NCBI RefSeq assembly: GCF_900302465.1
Contig: NZ_OMOR01000003.1
Span: forward strand, 55,344 to 119,343
Direction: 5' to 3'
From: Ascidiaceihabitans donghaensis
GTDB lineage: Bacteria > Pseudomonadota > Alphaproteobacteria > Rhodobacterales > Rhodobacteraceae
DNA length: 64,000 nucleotides
How positions within the stretch are numbered: position 1 is the stretch's first letter; each line of letters begins with the position of its first letter. Made by a program: the position numbers and the translations under genes. The notes beneath the pieces are model-generated. The model was not told the DNA's origin. It saw only the letters and a program-made list of their open reading frames with translations, and did no database searches. Of this stretch, positions 1 through 7,989 are shown one piece after another.

Positions 1-363
1 CACCACGGGCCAGCCACCGCTTGGCGCGTCGCCCAATTGCGCACCCATCAGATACGTCACGCCCTCGCGCACTTCGGTGCGTCCGGAAAAATACAAAACA
101 ACCGTGTCCGCCGCGCGGTTGCCCAAAGCCAGCGTATTTGCATCGGTGTTCTGCCGGCGGATCACGTCAAACCCCAACCCGATCAAAGCGCGCGACATTT
201 CCAAAGCGTCATCGGCAGGCCCGTCCAGACGGTCCGCGCCATAGCGTTCATTGCCCACAACATAAGCCAAGCCCTGCTGCGCCGAAACCATCTGCGGCGC
301 CAGTCCCATGGCGCCCAAAATCAAAGCAAACCCAAATCCACAAACGGATGTATGACGCGGCAT
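1..363 (-). CDS. Caspase-like (peptidase C14 fold) exported protein, 5' part only, catalytic His apparently lost
   Basis: The gene enters from the left edge; 121 N-terminal codons are visible from ATG at 363, preceded by AGGAG seven bases upstream. The first ~28 residues form a signal peptide (hydrophobic run, VSA cleavage). The mature start reads GLAYVVGNERYG, then a DDALEMSRALIGLGFDV segment, which is the usual opening of the caspase-like p20 fold (conserved GN, ND/DA and GFDV positions). At the place where active family members have F/YxxGHG the sequence is YFSGRT, so the catalytic His is replaced by Arg. The Cys half of the dyad lies outside the window. It is divergent from the T6SS-associated plus-strand block, but a functional link is not shown. 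The assignment rests on the N-terminal third only; a pseudo-caspase scaffold is the best guess. Confidence 0.6.
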   Translation of the reverse strand, partial: MPRHTSVCGFGFALILGAMGLAPQMVSAQQGLAYVVGNERYGADRLDGPADDALEMSRALIGLGFDVIRRQNTDANTLALGNRAADTVVLYFSGRTEVREGVTYLMGAQLGDAPSGGWPVV

Positions 364-454
364 GTCTTACTCCTGAACAGCACAAAAACTCGAATGACAA
401 CAGCCTAACGGATTCCCCGTCCCCACGCCAATGTTTTGCCCAAAAAATTACAGG

Positions 455-874
455 CTATTCCGGTTGTGCGGACACAAACAACGTCCAGCGTTCTGTGCCT
501 TGGGTATCGACCTCCAGAAAGTCTGCCTCTAGAAAGCCGCGCACCAGACAATCGGTCTGGATGTCTTCCGAAAAACGGTTGGGGCGGACGCAAAGCGGAA
601 AAGACCCGTTCAACAGTTCTTTGCCAAAAACATCTTGCGCAAACACATACACACGCGGCGTCGTCAGCGCATCACGGATCGCGTTAGAGCATTGATTTGG
701 GCCGATTTTCCACCAGCCGCGCGTCCGGATTTGTCCACGCACCTCGTGACCTATGGCGACATTTATGACGTCAAACGACTGATTGCATACGGCAAACTGT
801 GCTTTGGCGGGCACAGCGCAAACAGTCAGCGCCAAAGCCATCAAAACTGCCTTAAAAATATTATAATTCAACAT
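455..874 (-). CDS. DUF1036 family exported protein
   Basis: 139 residues with an N-terminal signal peptide (hydrophobic stretch ending near AKAQ). The mature part matches the DUF1036 pattern: FAVCNQSFDVINVAIG at the start, a GWWKIGPNQC segment, a VYVFAQD segment and a C-terminal CLVRG...LEVDTQG motif, with four Cys that may form two disulfides. DUF1036 proteins are small, presumably periplasmic proteins without assigned biochemical function. The gene lies between the caspase-like gene on the same strand and a divergent plus-strand gene at 1041, so it may share an operon with the former. No clear Shine-Dalgarno is seen, only AGG nine bases before the ATG. Confidence 0.75.
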   Translation of the reverse strand: MLNYNIFKAVLMALALTVCAVPAKAQFAVCNQSFDVINVAIGHEVRGQIRTRGWWKIGPNQCSNAIRDALTTPRVYVFAQDVFGKELLNGSFPLCVRPNRFSEDIQTDCLVRGFLEADFLEVDTQGTERWTLFVSAQPE

Positions 875-1040
875 GTTGCGCCTGTCAGTGCCTACGGTCT
901 TTGCGGTAGATCACCACAAAAACACATCCGCGACCATGCCATTTCGGCCAGTTTATGCCCAAAATGCTGCGCAGAAGTTGAAAATTTACAGATTTTCGCC
1001 TATGTCTGACGGGTGGGGATGAGAATCTGGAGCGTATAAG

Positions 1041-1601
1041 ATGTTTCGTACGATGATTTACTGTGCAGGTTTTGCGACTTTGTCCGCAAGTGCTGCCTTT
1101 GCGCTTGTCCTTGCGCATGACACTTTGGGGCCAGACCACGGCTTTGACGCCCAAGCTGAAACTGCCCGCGTCGCACCTGTTGTGCAAAAACCTTTGCCTG
1201 CGTTGAAAGCGGCCCCCGCCCAAACTGTGGCGGCGTATTCGGCACCCCTGCAATCTGCACCTGTTGTGGACGCGCCCGGTGTGATTATCAAAAATGATGT
1301 GACGGCGACGGTCACGTCTTTGCGCCCGCAGTTGCGTTTCCAGCCTGCTGCGGTGCAGACCGCGTCAACGGACCCTTTTGCAGGGATCGAGCGTCTGAAC
1401 CCGCGTGAACTGCGCAGCGATGTTCCCGTCATGGCATTTCAAGGCACCGCTGGCGGACAATCCGCATCCAGTGGTGAACGGTCCGCGCCCGTGACGGAAT
1501 ACAAACCTGTTCGCGCACCGAACCCTTATGTTGCACGGTCCGCACCCGCGACCACAGGCGAACGTCTGGCCAACAACTGGAATACTGGCGTTTATCGTTA
1601 A
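1041..1601 (+). CDS. Hypothetical exported Ala/Pro-rich protein
   Basis: 186 residues, not recognised. The first ~25 residues are a hydrophobic segment that could be a signal peptide or anchor. The rest is low-complexity (Ala, Val, Pro, Thr) with no Cys outside the N terminus and no motif I recognise; the tail contains RAPNPYVARSAP and ends NNWNTGVYR. It is the first gene of a plus-strand run leading into the TolQ/ExbD-like genes and may be a periplasmic linker or envelope protein. The start ATG is preceded by GGAGCG about ten bases upstream. Confidence 0.5.
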   Translation: MFRTMIYCAGFATLSASAAFALVLAHDTLGPDHGFDAQAETARVAPVVQKPLPALKAAPAQTVAAYSAPLQSAPVVDAPGVIIKNDVTATVTSLRPQLRFQPAAVQTASTDPFAGIERLNPRELRSDVPVMAFQGTAGGQSASSGERSAPVTEYKPVRAPNPYVARSAPATTGERLANNWNTGVYR

Positions 1602-1698
1602 CTCTGTAGTTGACTTCAAAACGTAAACTTGCCCCAATTGCACTGACTTAAACGCAGCGCCCTTTTTGTGCTGCGGTATCAGCATTTGGGGGTTGAGT

Positions 1699-2145
1699 AT
1701 GAAACAGATTTTTAAAAATGCATTTCGCGGTGCTGCGTTGGCCGGATCGATTGTCGGTCTGGGGGCCGCACAGCTTATGGCGCAAGACGATGCGCGGTTT
1801 TCTTTGGAACTGAACAATGCCGCGCAGACGGATGCAGGCGGGTGCCGCCTGACATATGTGGCCACGAATCAATCTGACCTTGGCCTGAACCAAACCGCCT
1901 ATCAGGTGGGTGTTTTTGATGCAGGCGGCGTGGTGCGCCGTATTTTGGTGCTGGAATTTGGCGCTTTGACCGCTGGCAAAACACGCATCGTGTTGTTCGA
2001 CCTTGCAGATCAGCCCTGCACCGACATTTCGCGCATTATTGTGAACACGGTTGCCGAATGTACCTTGGCAGACGGGCAAGCATCTGATTTCTGCCTGACA
2101 GGCCTTGCCACCTCGTCACGCACCGATATCCAGTTCGGCCTATAA
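1699..2145 (+). CDS. Hypothetical exported protein upstream of the TolQ/ExbD module
   Basis: 148 residues from the ATG at 1699, chosen over an upstream in-frame start because the signal peptide begins MKQIFKNAFRGAALAGS and is cleaved near LMAQ. The mature part contains four Cys (GGCRLTY, QPCTD, AECTL, DFCLTG) and alternating beta-strand-like segments such as NQTAYQVGVFDAGG and LVLEFGALTAGKTRIVLFDL, which suggests a small disulfide-bonded beta-sandwich in the periplasm. I do not recognise the family. It lies 57 bp before the TolQ homologue on the same strand and is probably co-transcribed, so it may be the periplasmic partner of that module. Confidence 0.6.
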   Translation: MKQIFKNAFRGAALAGSIVGLGAAQLMAQDDARFSLELNNAAQTDAGGCRLTYVATNQSDLGLNQTAYQVGVFDAGGVVRRILVLEFGALTAGKTRIVLFDLADQPCTDISRIIVNTVAECTLADGQASDFCLTGLATSSRTDIQFGL

Positions 2146-2202
2146 CGGGGCGGTTTGACCGACCTATTTACCATGTTTCGACCGTTACCGGAGTAAGCTT
2201 TT

Positions 2203-2832
2203 ATGCTAAGCGCATTTGATCCCGCCACAATTATCGTTTTTGCCGCTTTGGCAATCCTGTCCGTGATGGCGGTGACGGTGACCTTCTTTAAGGTGATCCA
2301 GTTCCGGCGCATGGGTGTGGGCAAAAACAAAACCGCCGAAGCGATCATCGACAGCTGGTTGAACGGGCGCCCCGAAGAAGCGATGCGGGCTGCAAGCGAA
2401 CGCGAAACCGTGCTGGCGCGGGTTTTGCAGGCGGTGCTGTCGGGGTTGCGGGCGCGCCCATCGGATTTCAGCTACGCCGAAGAACTGGGGCGGCAAACGG
2501 CGCTTGTGGAACTGTCGGCGATGTCCACACGGATGCGATTGCTGGAAGCGGTTGTGCAAGCGGCACCTATGCTGGGTCTGCTTGGTACTGTGATCGGGAT
2601 GATCGACGCCTTTGGCACATTGGCATCCGCCCAAGGCGCTGTTGATCCCGCGCTGTTGGCAGGGGGCATCTGGACAGCGTTGACAACAACCGCCGTGGGC
2701 CTTGCCGTGGCACTGGTCGCGTTCTTCATCGCCAACATTTTCGAAAGCCGGATCGAGGGCGAACGACAATCCATCGAAACCCTCATATCGGCGGCCATTC
2801 ATGGGCGTGTAGACACCTCGGCCCCACGCTAA
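2203..2832 (+). CDS. MotA/TolQ/ExbB family proton-channel protein
   Basis: 209 residues. The topology matches TolQ/ExbB: an N-terminal membrane helix (residues ~8-28), a cytoplasmic region with SERETVLARVLQAVLSGLRA, then two helices in the C-terminal half. The family signature is visible as EAVVQAAPMLGLLGTVIGMIDAF (TM2) followed by GGIWTALTTTAVGLAVALVAFFIANIF (TM3), including the conserved Thr residues lining the channel. These proteins form a pentamer around an ExbD/TolR dimer and use the proton motive force to drive a periplasmic arm. The next two genes are ExbD-like, and the fourth is a TonB-like protein, so this is a complete energised module. It converges with the T6SS operon; a role in T6SS is inferred from position and from a shared domain in the kinase gene. 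Confidence 0.9.
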   Translation: MLSAFDPATIIVFAALAILSVMAVTVTFFKVIQFRRMGVGKNKTAEAIIDSWLNGRPEEAMRAASERETVLARVLQAVLSGLRARPSDFSYAEELGRQTALVELSAMSTRMRLLEAVVQAAPMLGLLGTVIGMIDAFGTLASAQGAVDPALLAGGIWTALTTTAVGLAVALVAFFIANIFESRIEGERQSIETLISAAIHGRVDTSAPR

Positions 2833-2851
2833 TCGGCGTCGGGCGCGAGAT

Positions 2852-3298
2852 ATGACACAGTCACGCATAGAACTGCCGGGGGCCAGAAAACGGTCTTACG
2901 TCTTTGCATTGACGCCTTTGGCCGATGCGATGTTTCAGCTGTTGATTTTCTTCATGCTGACCTCATCGCTGACGCCCTATTCCTTGCTGACCTTGGCCAG
3001 CGGTCCAGGCACTGCATCGGGCGACACCCAAGAACAGGTGCAAGAAGAACCAAGTGGCGCAGACAGCGATCCGGCAGCCACATGGACTGTCGAAGATGGT
3101 CAGGTTCTGGCAAATGGTCAGGCCTTCGGGTTCGACAGCCTGCCGCAACTGGCCGAAATTCTGGTGGCGGCCGACACCCCGCGCGTCATGCTGATCTCGT
3201 CCCCCCGCGCCCGGGTTCAAGACCTTGTGACGGTGCTGGAGATTCTGGCAGCCGCACAAATCACATCCGTGCAAATCGTATCCATGGGGGGGCCGTGA
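2852..3298 (+). CDS. ExbD/TolR family protein (with channel Asp)
   Basis: 148 residues. One N-terminal membrane helix carries the ExbD/TolR signature LTPLADAMFQLLIFFML, in which the Asp of LADAM corresponds to the protonatable Asp of ExbD and TolR. The periplasmic part has an acidic, Glu/Gln-rich linker (TQEQVQEEPSGADSD) followed by a short ExbD-like alpha/beta domain ending with ITSVQIVSMGGP. It starts 20 bp after the TolQ/ExbB gene and ends 2 bp before a second ExbD gene. It presumably forms the proton-conducting half of the stator in the inner membrane. Confidence 0.88.
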   Translation: MTQSRIELPGARKRSYVFALTPLADAMFQLLIFFMLTSSLTPYSLLTLASGPGTASGDTQEQVQEEPSGADSDPAATWTVEDGQVLANGQAFGFDSLPQLAEILVAADTPRVMLISSPRARVQDLVTVLEILAAAQITSVQIVSMGGP

Positions 3299-3299
3299 C

Positions 3300-3704
3300 A
3301 TGACCCGTCCCCTGCCCCGCCCCAAGAAAGCCACGCAACTTGATGTGTCTTTGGCCATCGTCAACATCGTGCTTTTGCTGATCTTTTTCTTTTTGGCAAC
3401 GGGGCGTCTGCTGAACCCGGTTGGCCCTGATCTGGAGCTTGCGGAAACCTCTGAACTGCCGCTGGACCAACTGCCATCCCCTATTTTGGTGGTGGCGTCA
3501 GATGGCACATGGGAATTGGACGGCAACCCGCTGGCCCCTGATTTTCTGGATATTGCTTTGCAAAGCATGCCCCAGCCCGTGGTTTTGCATGTGTTGATCA
3601 ACCGCGCGGCTCCTGCCAATGCGCTGATTGGCATCCTCAACCGTCCTGAACTGGTCGAAACCGAAGTGAAACTGGTCACGCTGCACAGGCGGAGCGGCCA
3701 ATGA
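3300..3704 (+). CDS. ExbD/TolR family paralogue lacking the membrane Asp
   Basis: 134 residues, one base after the preceding ExbD gene and overlapping the next gene by 4 bp. Residues ~12-35 are a membrane helix reading VSLAIVNIVLLLIFFFLATG; it lines up with the LADAMFQLLIFFML helix of the neighbour, but no Asp occurs within the membrane segment (an Asn is nearest). The periplasmic part is ExbD-like, with a VLHVLINRAAPANALIGILNRPELVETEVKL section. Loss of the Asp would stop proton transfer through this subunit, so a heterodimer with the first ExbD, in which only one chain is active, is a reasonable inference. Adjacent ExbD pairs are known in gliding and Tol-like systems. Confidence 0.82.
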   Translation: MTRPLPRPKKATQLDVSLAIVNIVLLLIFFFLATGRLLNPVGPDLELAETSELPLDQLPSPILVVASDGTWELDGNPLAPDFLDIALQSMPQPVVLHVLINRAAPANALIGILNRPELVETEVKLVTLHRRSGQ

Positions 3705-4969
3705 TTCTTCAACCTCACCGCGAACGCACCTCAAGCTGGTTGATTGCGCTGTCCATGTCGACAGCTGTGCATGCCGGCGCCTTTGTTTACGCCTTTGATT
3801 TGCTGCCCTTTGGTGTGGCCCCTCCCCCGATTCCTGCGGCCTTTCCACAGATCGAAATCACCAACGTGGTCATGCAGCCTGAAACGCCGCTGGCCACCCC
3901 CGAGGTCGAAACCCCCGAACCGGTCGATCCGTCAGCAGCCGAGGCTTTGCAACCAGAAGCGCTTGCTGCTGTAGAACCCGATCCTGTGGAAGCGGTTGAA
4001 CCAGAAACCGCAGCCCCTGTTGACGAAGCCGAACAATCCGATCTGGAACCCGAAGCTTTGGCAGCGGTAGAGCCCGAAGACACAGCAACAGCCATTGAAC
4101 CGGAAGACACAACCGCAGCCCTTGAACCCGAGAACCTGAGCCCGGTTTTACCCGAGGACGGCGCAGTTTTGCAGGGGGCTACTGTGGCCCCAACCACCCC
4201 CATCGCGCCTGAACGGATTGCAGCGGTGGCGCCCGCAGCCGGCGAAGCGGTTGGCGTTGTCACAACGGCCCCGCGTGTTGGTGCCGTGAACGCCATTCCT
4301 GACAGACCCACCCCGACCCCGGTGGCACAACCGGCTGCAGAACCGCCCTCTCCCGAGGATCTGGCCCTGCTTGAGGTCATCGACCGTATTCGCACACGTT
4401 TTGGCGATCGCTGTCTGGTGGCTTTGCCCCAGTCGGGGGGCGCAACCCCCAGCGTTGTTTTGGTGTCCGATCAGGACCGCACCATGGCCACCTTTGAACG
4501 CGAGGTTCTAAGCGACCCGAACCTGCCTGTTGATGTGCAAAACCTGCTGGTGGACGCCCGCCAATGTGCCGCGGTGGAATTTGCCCGCGCCCGCGCCGCC
4601 TATCCGCTGTTCAAGGTTGATCTGCAACTGCGCAGCCGCGATGTGGCATCCGGAGAACGCTTGATCGGCACCATCGGGAACGTCGGCGGGCGCTACACAT
4701 CCTTGTTGCTGGTAGATGACAACGGCGTGGTTCAGGACTTGCGCCGCTTTACGCGGTTTGTGGGGTCCAGCGCCGAATTTGACATCCCCGTCACCCGTGA
4801 CGGATCCGCCCGCGACACCAGCCAGCTTCTTGTTGTGCTGACCACCCCGGGCCGTCCGGAAACAGTCACCAACCTGTCAGGCCGCTTGGCAGAGGACTTT
4901 TTCGGGCCGCTGGACACGGAACTTGGAACACAGGGCCAAATCGCCATCCTGCCTTTCTTTGTCAGATAG
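3701..4969 (+). CDS. TonB-like membrane-anchored protein with C-terminal domain shared with PpkA
   Basis: 422 residues. An N-terminal anchor (SSWLIALSMSTAVHAGAFVYAF) is followed by a ~170-residue Pro/Glu/Ala-rich stretch with repeated EPEDT and ALAAVEP units, typical of the extended periplasmic arm of TonB/TolA proteins. The C-terminal ~200 residues form a globular domain with ARQCAAVEFARA, SGERLIGTIGNVGGRYTSLLLVD and VVQDL motifs. The same domain occurs at the C terminus of PpkA (DSQCAALDFARA, SGGTVLGRVRDVRGR, GVYNL). Four-base overlap with the upstream ExbD gene indicates translational coupling. No canonical TonB C-terminal motif is present, so TonB-like refers to architecture only. It ends 33 bp from the convergent ppkA stop codon. 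Confidence 0.7.
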   Translation: MILQPHRERTSSWLIALSMSTAVHAGAFVYAFDLLPFGVAPPPIPAAFPQIEITNVVMQPETPLATPEVETPEPVDPSAAEALQPEALAAVEPDPVEAVEPETAAPVDEAEQSDLEPEALAAVEPEDTATAIEPEDTTAALEPENLSPVLPEDGAVLQGATVAPTTPIAPERIAAVAPAAGEAVGVVTTAPRVGAVNAIPDRPTPTPVAQPAAEPPSPEDLALLEVIDRIRTRFGDRCLVALPQSGGATPSVVLVSDQDRTMATFEREVLSDPNLPVDVQNLLVDARQCAAVEFARARAAYPLFKVDLQLRSRDVASGERLIGTIGNVGGRYTSLLLVDDNGVVQDLRRFTRFVGSSAEFDIPVTRDGSARDTSQLLVVLTTPGRPETVTNLSGRLAEDFFGPLDTELGTQGQIAILPFFVR

Positions 4970-5002
4970 GGCAGCCAAGGCAAACGCCGCCCCCCGCAGT
5001 TT

Positions 5003-7228
5003 TCAGTTCGGTTGCAGTTCAAAAAACCCTGTGCCAGCCGCTGCTGTGCCACCATTTTTGGCAATTTCCTGCAATAACAAAGGCATGACTTTTTGCACAT
5101 CGTCACCGTCTTTGATCGCCGCCAGCGTCAACAAAGGGTCGTTGGACGCCAAAGCGATCAGCATTTGCGGCGCGGCCTCTGACCCTTCGCCAAGGCTCAT
5201 TCCGAATTCGAAGGTTTGGGACCCGTCGGGTTGCGCCTGCAGTCTGGGCGACAGGTTGTAAACGCCACCCGCAGCACTCACGATGCTAAGCCACACAGTC
5301 CGACCGCGCACATCACGCACGCGCCCCAGAACAGTACCGCCACTTTGCACCGCATCAGTGTCCAGCGTCACCACAGGTTCCACCGCTTCACGCCCCTGCA
5401 GGGCCCGCGCAAAGTCCAGCGCTGCACATTGGCTGTCGTTGATCTGGCGGTTCACCGTCGCAGGTTCCGCGCCAAATTTTTCGCCATAGGCTTGCGGCAA
5501 TTGCGCCAATGCCCCTTCGATGGCTGCAAAAACCTCAAGCTTGCCGGAATTTTCACCCGATGTGATCCGCGTGGCAAAGGTGCAGGCCGATCCCGCATTG
5601 TAGCCTGCCAAAAACCCTTGGCGCGTGTCTGCATCGGGCGCAGGCATCGCCGCTGCCGCAGTTTCGGTTTCCGTGGGCTCTGTTGCGGTTTCCACCACTT
5701 CGGCACTGTCGAACATGCCTGATTGCCACGCGCCTATGCCCGCTCCTGCAACGACCAATGCCAGCACCGCCGCAATCAGCCCCGTTTTGCTTTTGGGCGC
5801 ATCAGCTGTGGTCGGCGCCATCGTTTGCTGGGGCGGAATGGTCTGTGAAAATGGAACTTCCGTAGAACCGGCCCCAAAGGGGCTTTGCGACACGTCACCC
5901 GTCCCGATACCAATCCCCGTTTGCGTCATCGGGGCCTGCGTCTGTGGAAAACTGGTGTGTTGGGTAGAGCCGGGCGGTTGCTGCAGCCCGGTTTGGGCAC
6001 CGAACCCGCCCGTCTGGATAGGCGCACCCGTTTGTTGCGGGGCCATAGTACCGGGCGTCATTGTGCCAGGGGCCATGGTCCCCGGCGGCATAGATCCCGC
6101 GATCATGGTTTGATCCATGTCACCGCCACCCGGTAAAGGTGCCGCACCTGTGTAGCGCGCTGGTATCGCTTGGCTGCCTTCCACCATCGCGGCCACGTCA
6201 CTCATGCGGGCGGGGCGGAACTGCGGATCAGGTTCAAGCATATGCGCCAGAAGCGGCTGCAATTCGGGATAAATATCACTGAGATCAGGAATGGTGCGGC
6301 GCGCGTTCACGGCCTCGACAACGGACGATCCCATGTCGATGGGCGTGCCCCGCACCGCCGCTGCAATCAACAAGCCAAGCCCATAAATGTCGGTGCGCGG
6401 ACTGATGACACTGTCAAAGTGACCCAGTTGTTCAGGCGAGATATATTTGAACTTGCCCGCCAGCTGGCCGTGCAAGGTGCCTTCGGTCATTTCAGTGGAT
6501 TTGGCGATGCCAAAATCGATCAAAACCGCATTGTCGACGTTCCCTTCCGGCAACATCACATTGTCTGGCGACAGGTCACGGTGGGTGACTTCACGCGCGT
6601 GCGCCTTGTCGAGACCCTTGGCCAATCGCACCAGCAAACGCAGGGATTGATCCAGCGAAATGGGGCCGCTTTTGGCGACCATATCCGACAACGGCACCCC
6701 GTCGATGAAATCCATAATCAGGCAGTAACGGCCCAATTCGGGATCAGGGATAAAGTTGAAATAACGTACAATGGCCTCGTCGGCCAGTTGGCTTAAAATA
6801 CGGGCTTCGCGTTTGAAAAGGGTCAGAACCTTTTCGTCTTTGGACAGCGATGGCAGCACAATCTTGATGGCCACAGGGTCGCCAGTGTAGATGTGTTCGC
6901 CGCGATAAACTTCGCCCATCCCGCCGGCGCTGATCAGTTGCTGCACCTTGTAGTTGTTGTTGATGACGGCGCCAATAATGGCGTCGGCTTCAGAATCCGC
7001 AGGGGTTTCTTCAGGGGCGGCGTCCTGCGCCGGAGCTTGGGTTTCCGCATTTCCGGCTGCAACTTCGGCAGGCTGTTCGGGGTCCTGAGGCGCGTCCTCG
7101 GCAGGGCTTGCCGCCGGTACAGGCGGAATTGGCACTGGCGGAACGGGCAAAGGTGTATTGATGCCAGCGATACGGGTTTTGTCGTCGTCGTCCTCAGGTG
7201 GGGGCGCGGTGTTGTCGGGGCCAGACAT
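5003..7228 (-). CDS. ppkA: T6SS-associated Ser/Thr protein kinase PpkA
   Basis: 741 residues from the ATG at 7228, two bases after the pppA stop. N terminus: a Pro/Glu-rich region with a DDDDKTRIAG motif (Thr18). Kinase domain ~residues 95-345: glycine loop SAGGMGEVY, catalytic Lys in VAIKIV (~122), HRDLSPDN loop (~216-223), DFG (~238-240) and SPEQLGH in the activation region. Then comes a Met/Pro/Gly/Thr-rich linker including DMDQTMIAG, a membrane helix (~482-501), and a periplasmic domain homologous to the C terminus of the TonB-like protein at 3701-4969. In Pseudomonas and Agrobacterium, PpkA phosphorylates Fha or TssL to activate T6SS assembly and PppA reverses it. A single membrane span with an outside domain suggests that the kinase senses an envelope signal. 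Confidence 0.93.
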   Translation of the reverse strand: MSGPDNTAPPPEDDDDKTRIAGINTPLPVPPVPIPPVPAASPAEDAPQDPEQPAEVAAGNAETQAPAQDAAPEETPADSEADAIIGAVINNNYKVQQLISAGGMGEVYRGEHIYTGDPVAIKIVLPSLSKDEKVLTLFKREARILSQLADEAIVRYFNFIPDPELGRYCLIMDFIDGVPLSDMVAKSGPISLDQSLRLLVRLAKGLDKAHAREVTHRDLSPDNVMLPEGNVDNAVLIDFGIAKSTEMTEGTLHGQLAGKFKYISPEQLGHFDSVISPRTDIYGLGLLIAAAVRGTPIDMGSSVVEAVNARRTIPDLSDIYPELQPLLAHMLEPDPQFRPARMSDVAAMVEGSQAIPARYTGAAPLPGGGDMDQTMIAGSMPPGTMAPGTMTPGTMAPQQTGAPIQTGGFGAQTGLQQPPGSTQHTSFPQTQAPMTQTGIGIGTGDVSQSPFGAGSTEVPFSQTIPPQQTMAPTTADAPKSKTGLIAAVLALVVAGAGIGAWQSGMFDSAEVVETATEPTETETAAAAMPAPDADTRQGFLAGYNAGSACTFATRITSGENSGKLEVFAAIEGALAQLPQAYGEKFGAEPATVNRQINDSQCAALDFARALQGREAVEPVVTLDTDAVQSGGTVLGRVRDVRGRTVWLSIVSAAGGVYNLSPRLQAQPDGSQTFEFGMSLGEGSEAAPQMLIALASNDPLLTLAAIKDGDDVQKVMPLLLQEIAKNGGTAAAGTGFFELQPN

Positions 7229-7230
7229 GG

Positions 7231-7989
7231 CTACACCCCACCATCTTGCGCCATGCACTGCATGACAACGCAGGTGACGTTGTCCTTGGCGCCGCGGTCC
7301 AACGTCACGGTGATCAATTCATTGCAAACATCTTGCGTGGCCTCGCCAGAACCAATGCCTTCGAGATGGTCGTGGATGTCGCTGTCGGACAGGTGTTCCG
7401 TCAATCCGTCAGAGCACAGCAAAAACACGTCACCGTCTTGCAACTGCCCTTCGATGATGTCGCAGCGTGGATCGTCCCAGACCCCCACGGCACGGGTGAT
7501 GACGTTTTTGCGGGGCCATGTTTCGGCTTCGGCCTCTGAAATGGCACCGTTGGACAGCAGTTCCTGTACTTCGGTGTGATCCGTGGTTTGCTGCACAAGC
7601 TGGCCGTCGCGCAGAAGATAGATGCGGCTGTCACCGGACCACACACAGGCGTAGGTGTCTTCAAAGGTCAAAAGCGCCACAACTGTCGATCCAACCGTGC
7701 CGCCCTGCTGCACAGAAGGATGGGCGCGGATGGTGTCGTGGGCGCGGGTCAGGCGCTCCATAAAGCGGGCAGTCAGGTCTTGCAAAGACGATGACATACC
7801 GACAGAGGCGACTTCATGTGTAATGGCCTGCGACGCGAAATCACCCGCGTCATGGCCGCCCATGCCGTCCGCGACAACCCACACGCCAAAGTCCTGACGG
7901 GTCATCAGGCTGTCTTCGTTGTGATCGCGCACGCGGCCTTGGTCTGTGGCTTTGCCTGTGCTGAAGCGGAAATATTCGTTCTCGATCAT
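7231..7989 (-). CDS. pppA: T6SS PP2C-type protein phosphatase PppA
   Basis: 252 residues, with the PP2C metal-binding motifs in order: RDHNEDSL near residue 22, VVADGMGGHDAGDFAS near 36-51, a CVWSGDSRIYLLRDG segment, and LLCSDGLTEHLSD plus KDNVTCVV near the C terminus. PP2C phosphatases of this size (Stp1/PppA type) use two metal ions held by Asp residues to dephosphorylate Ser/Thr. Its ATG overlaps the tagF stop by 4 bp (ATGA) and its stop lies 2 bp before ppkA, so kinase and phosphatase are made from one transcript. It should counteract PpkA in post-translational control of the T6SS. Confidence 0.93.
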   Translation of the reverse strand: MIENEYFRFSTGKATDQGRVRDHNEDSLMTRQDFGVWVVADGMGGHDAGDFASQAITHEVASVGMSSSLQDLTARFMERLTRAHDTIRAHPSVQQGGTVGSTVVALLTFEDTYACVWSGDSRIYLLRDGQLVQQTTDHTEVQELLSNGAISEAEAETWPRKNVITRAVGVWDDPRCDIIEGQLQDGDVFLLCSDGLTEHLSDSDIHDHLEGIGSGEATQDVCNELITVTLDRGAKDNVTCVVMQCMAQDGGV

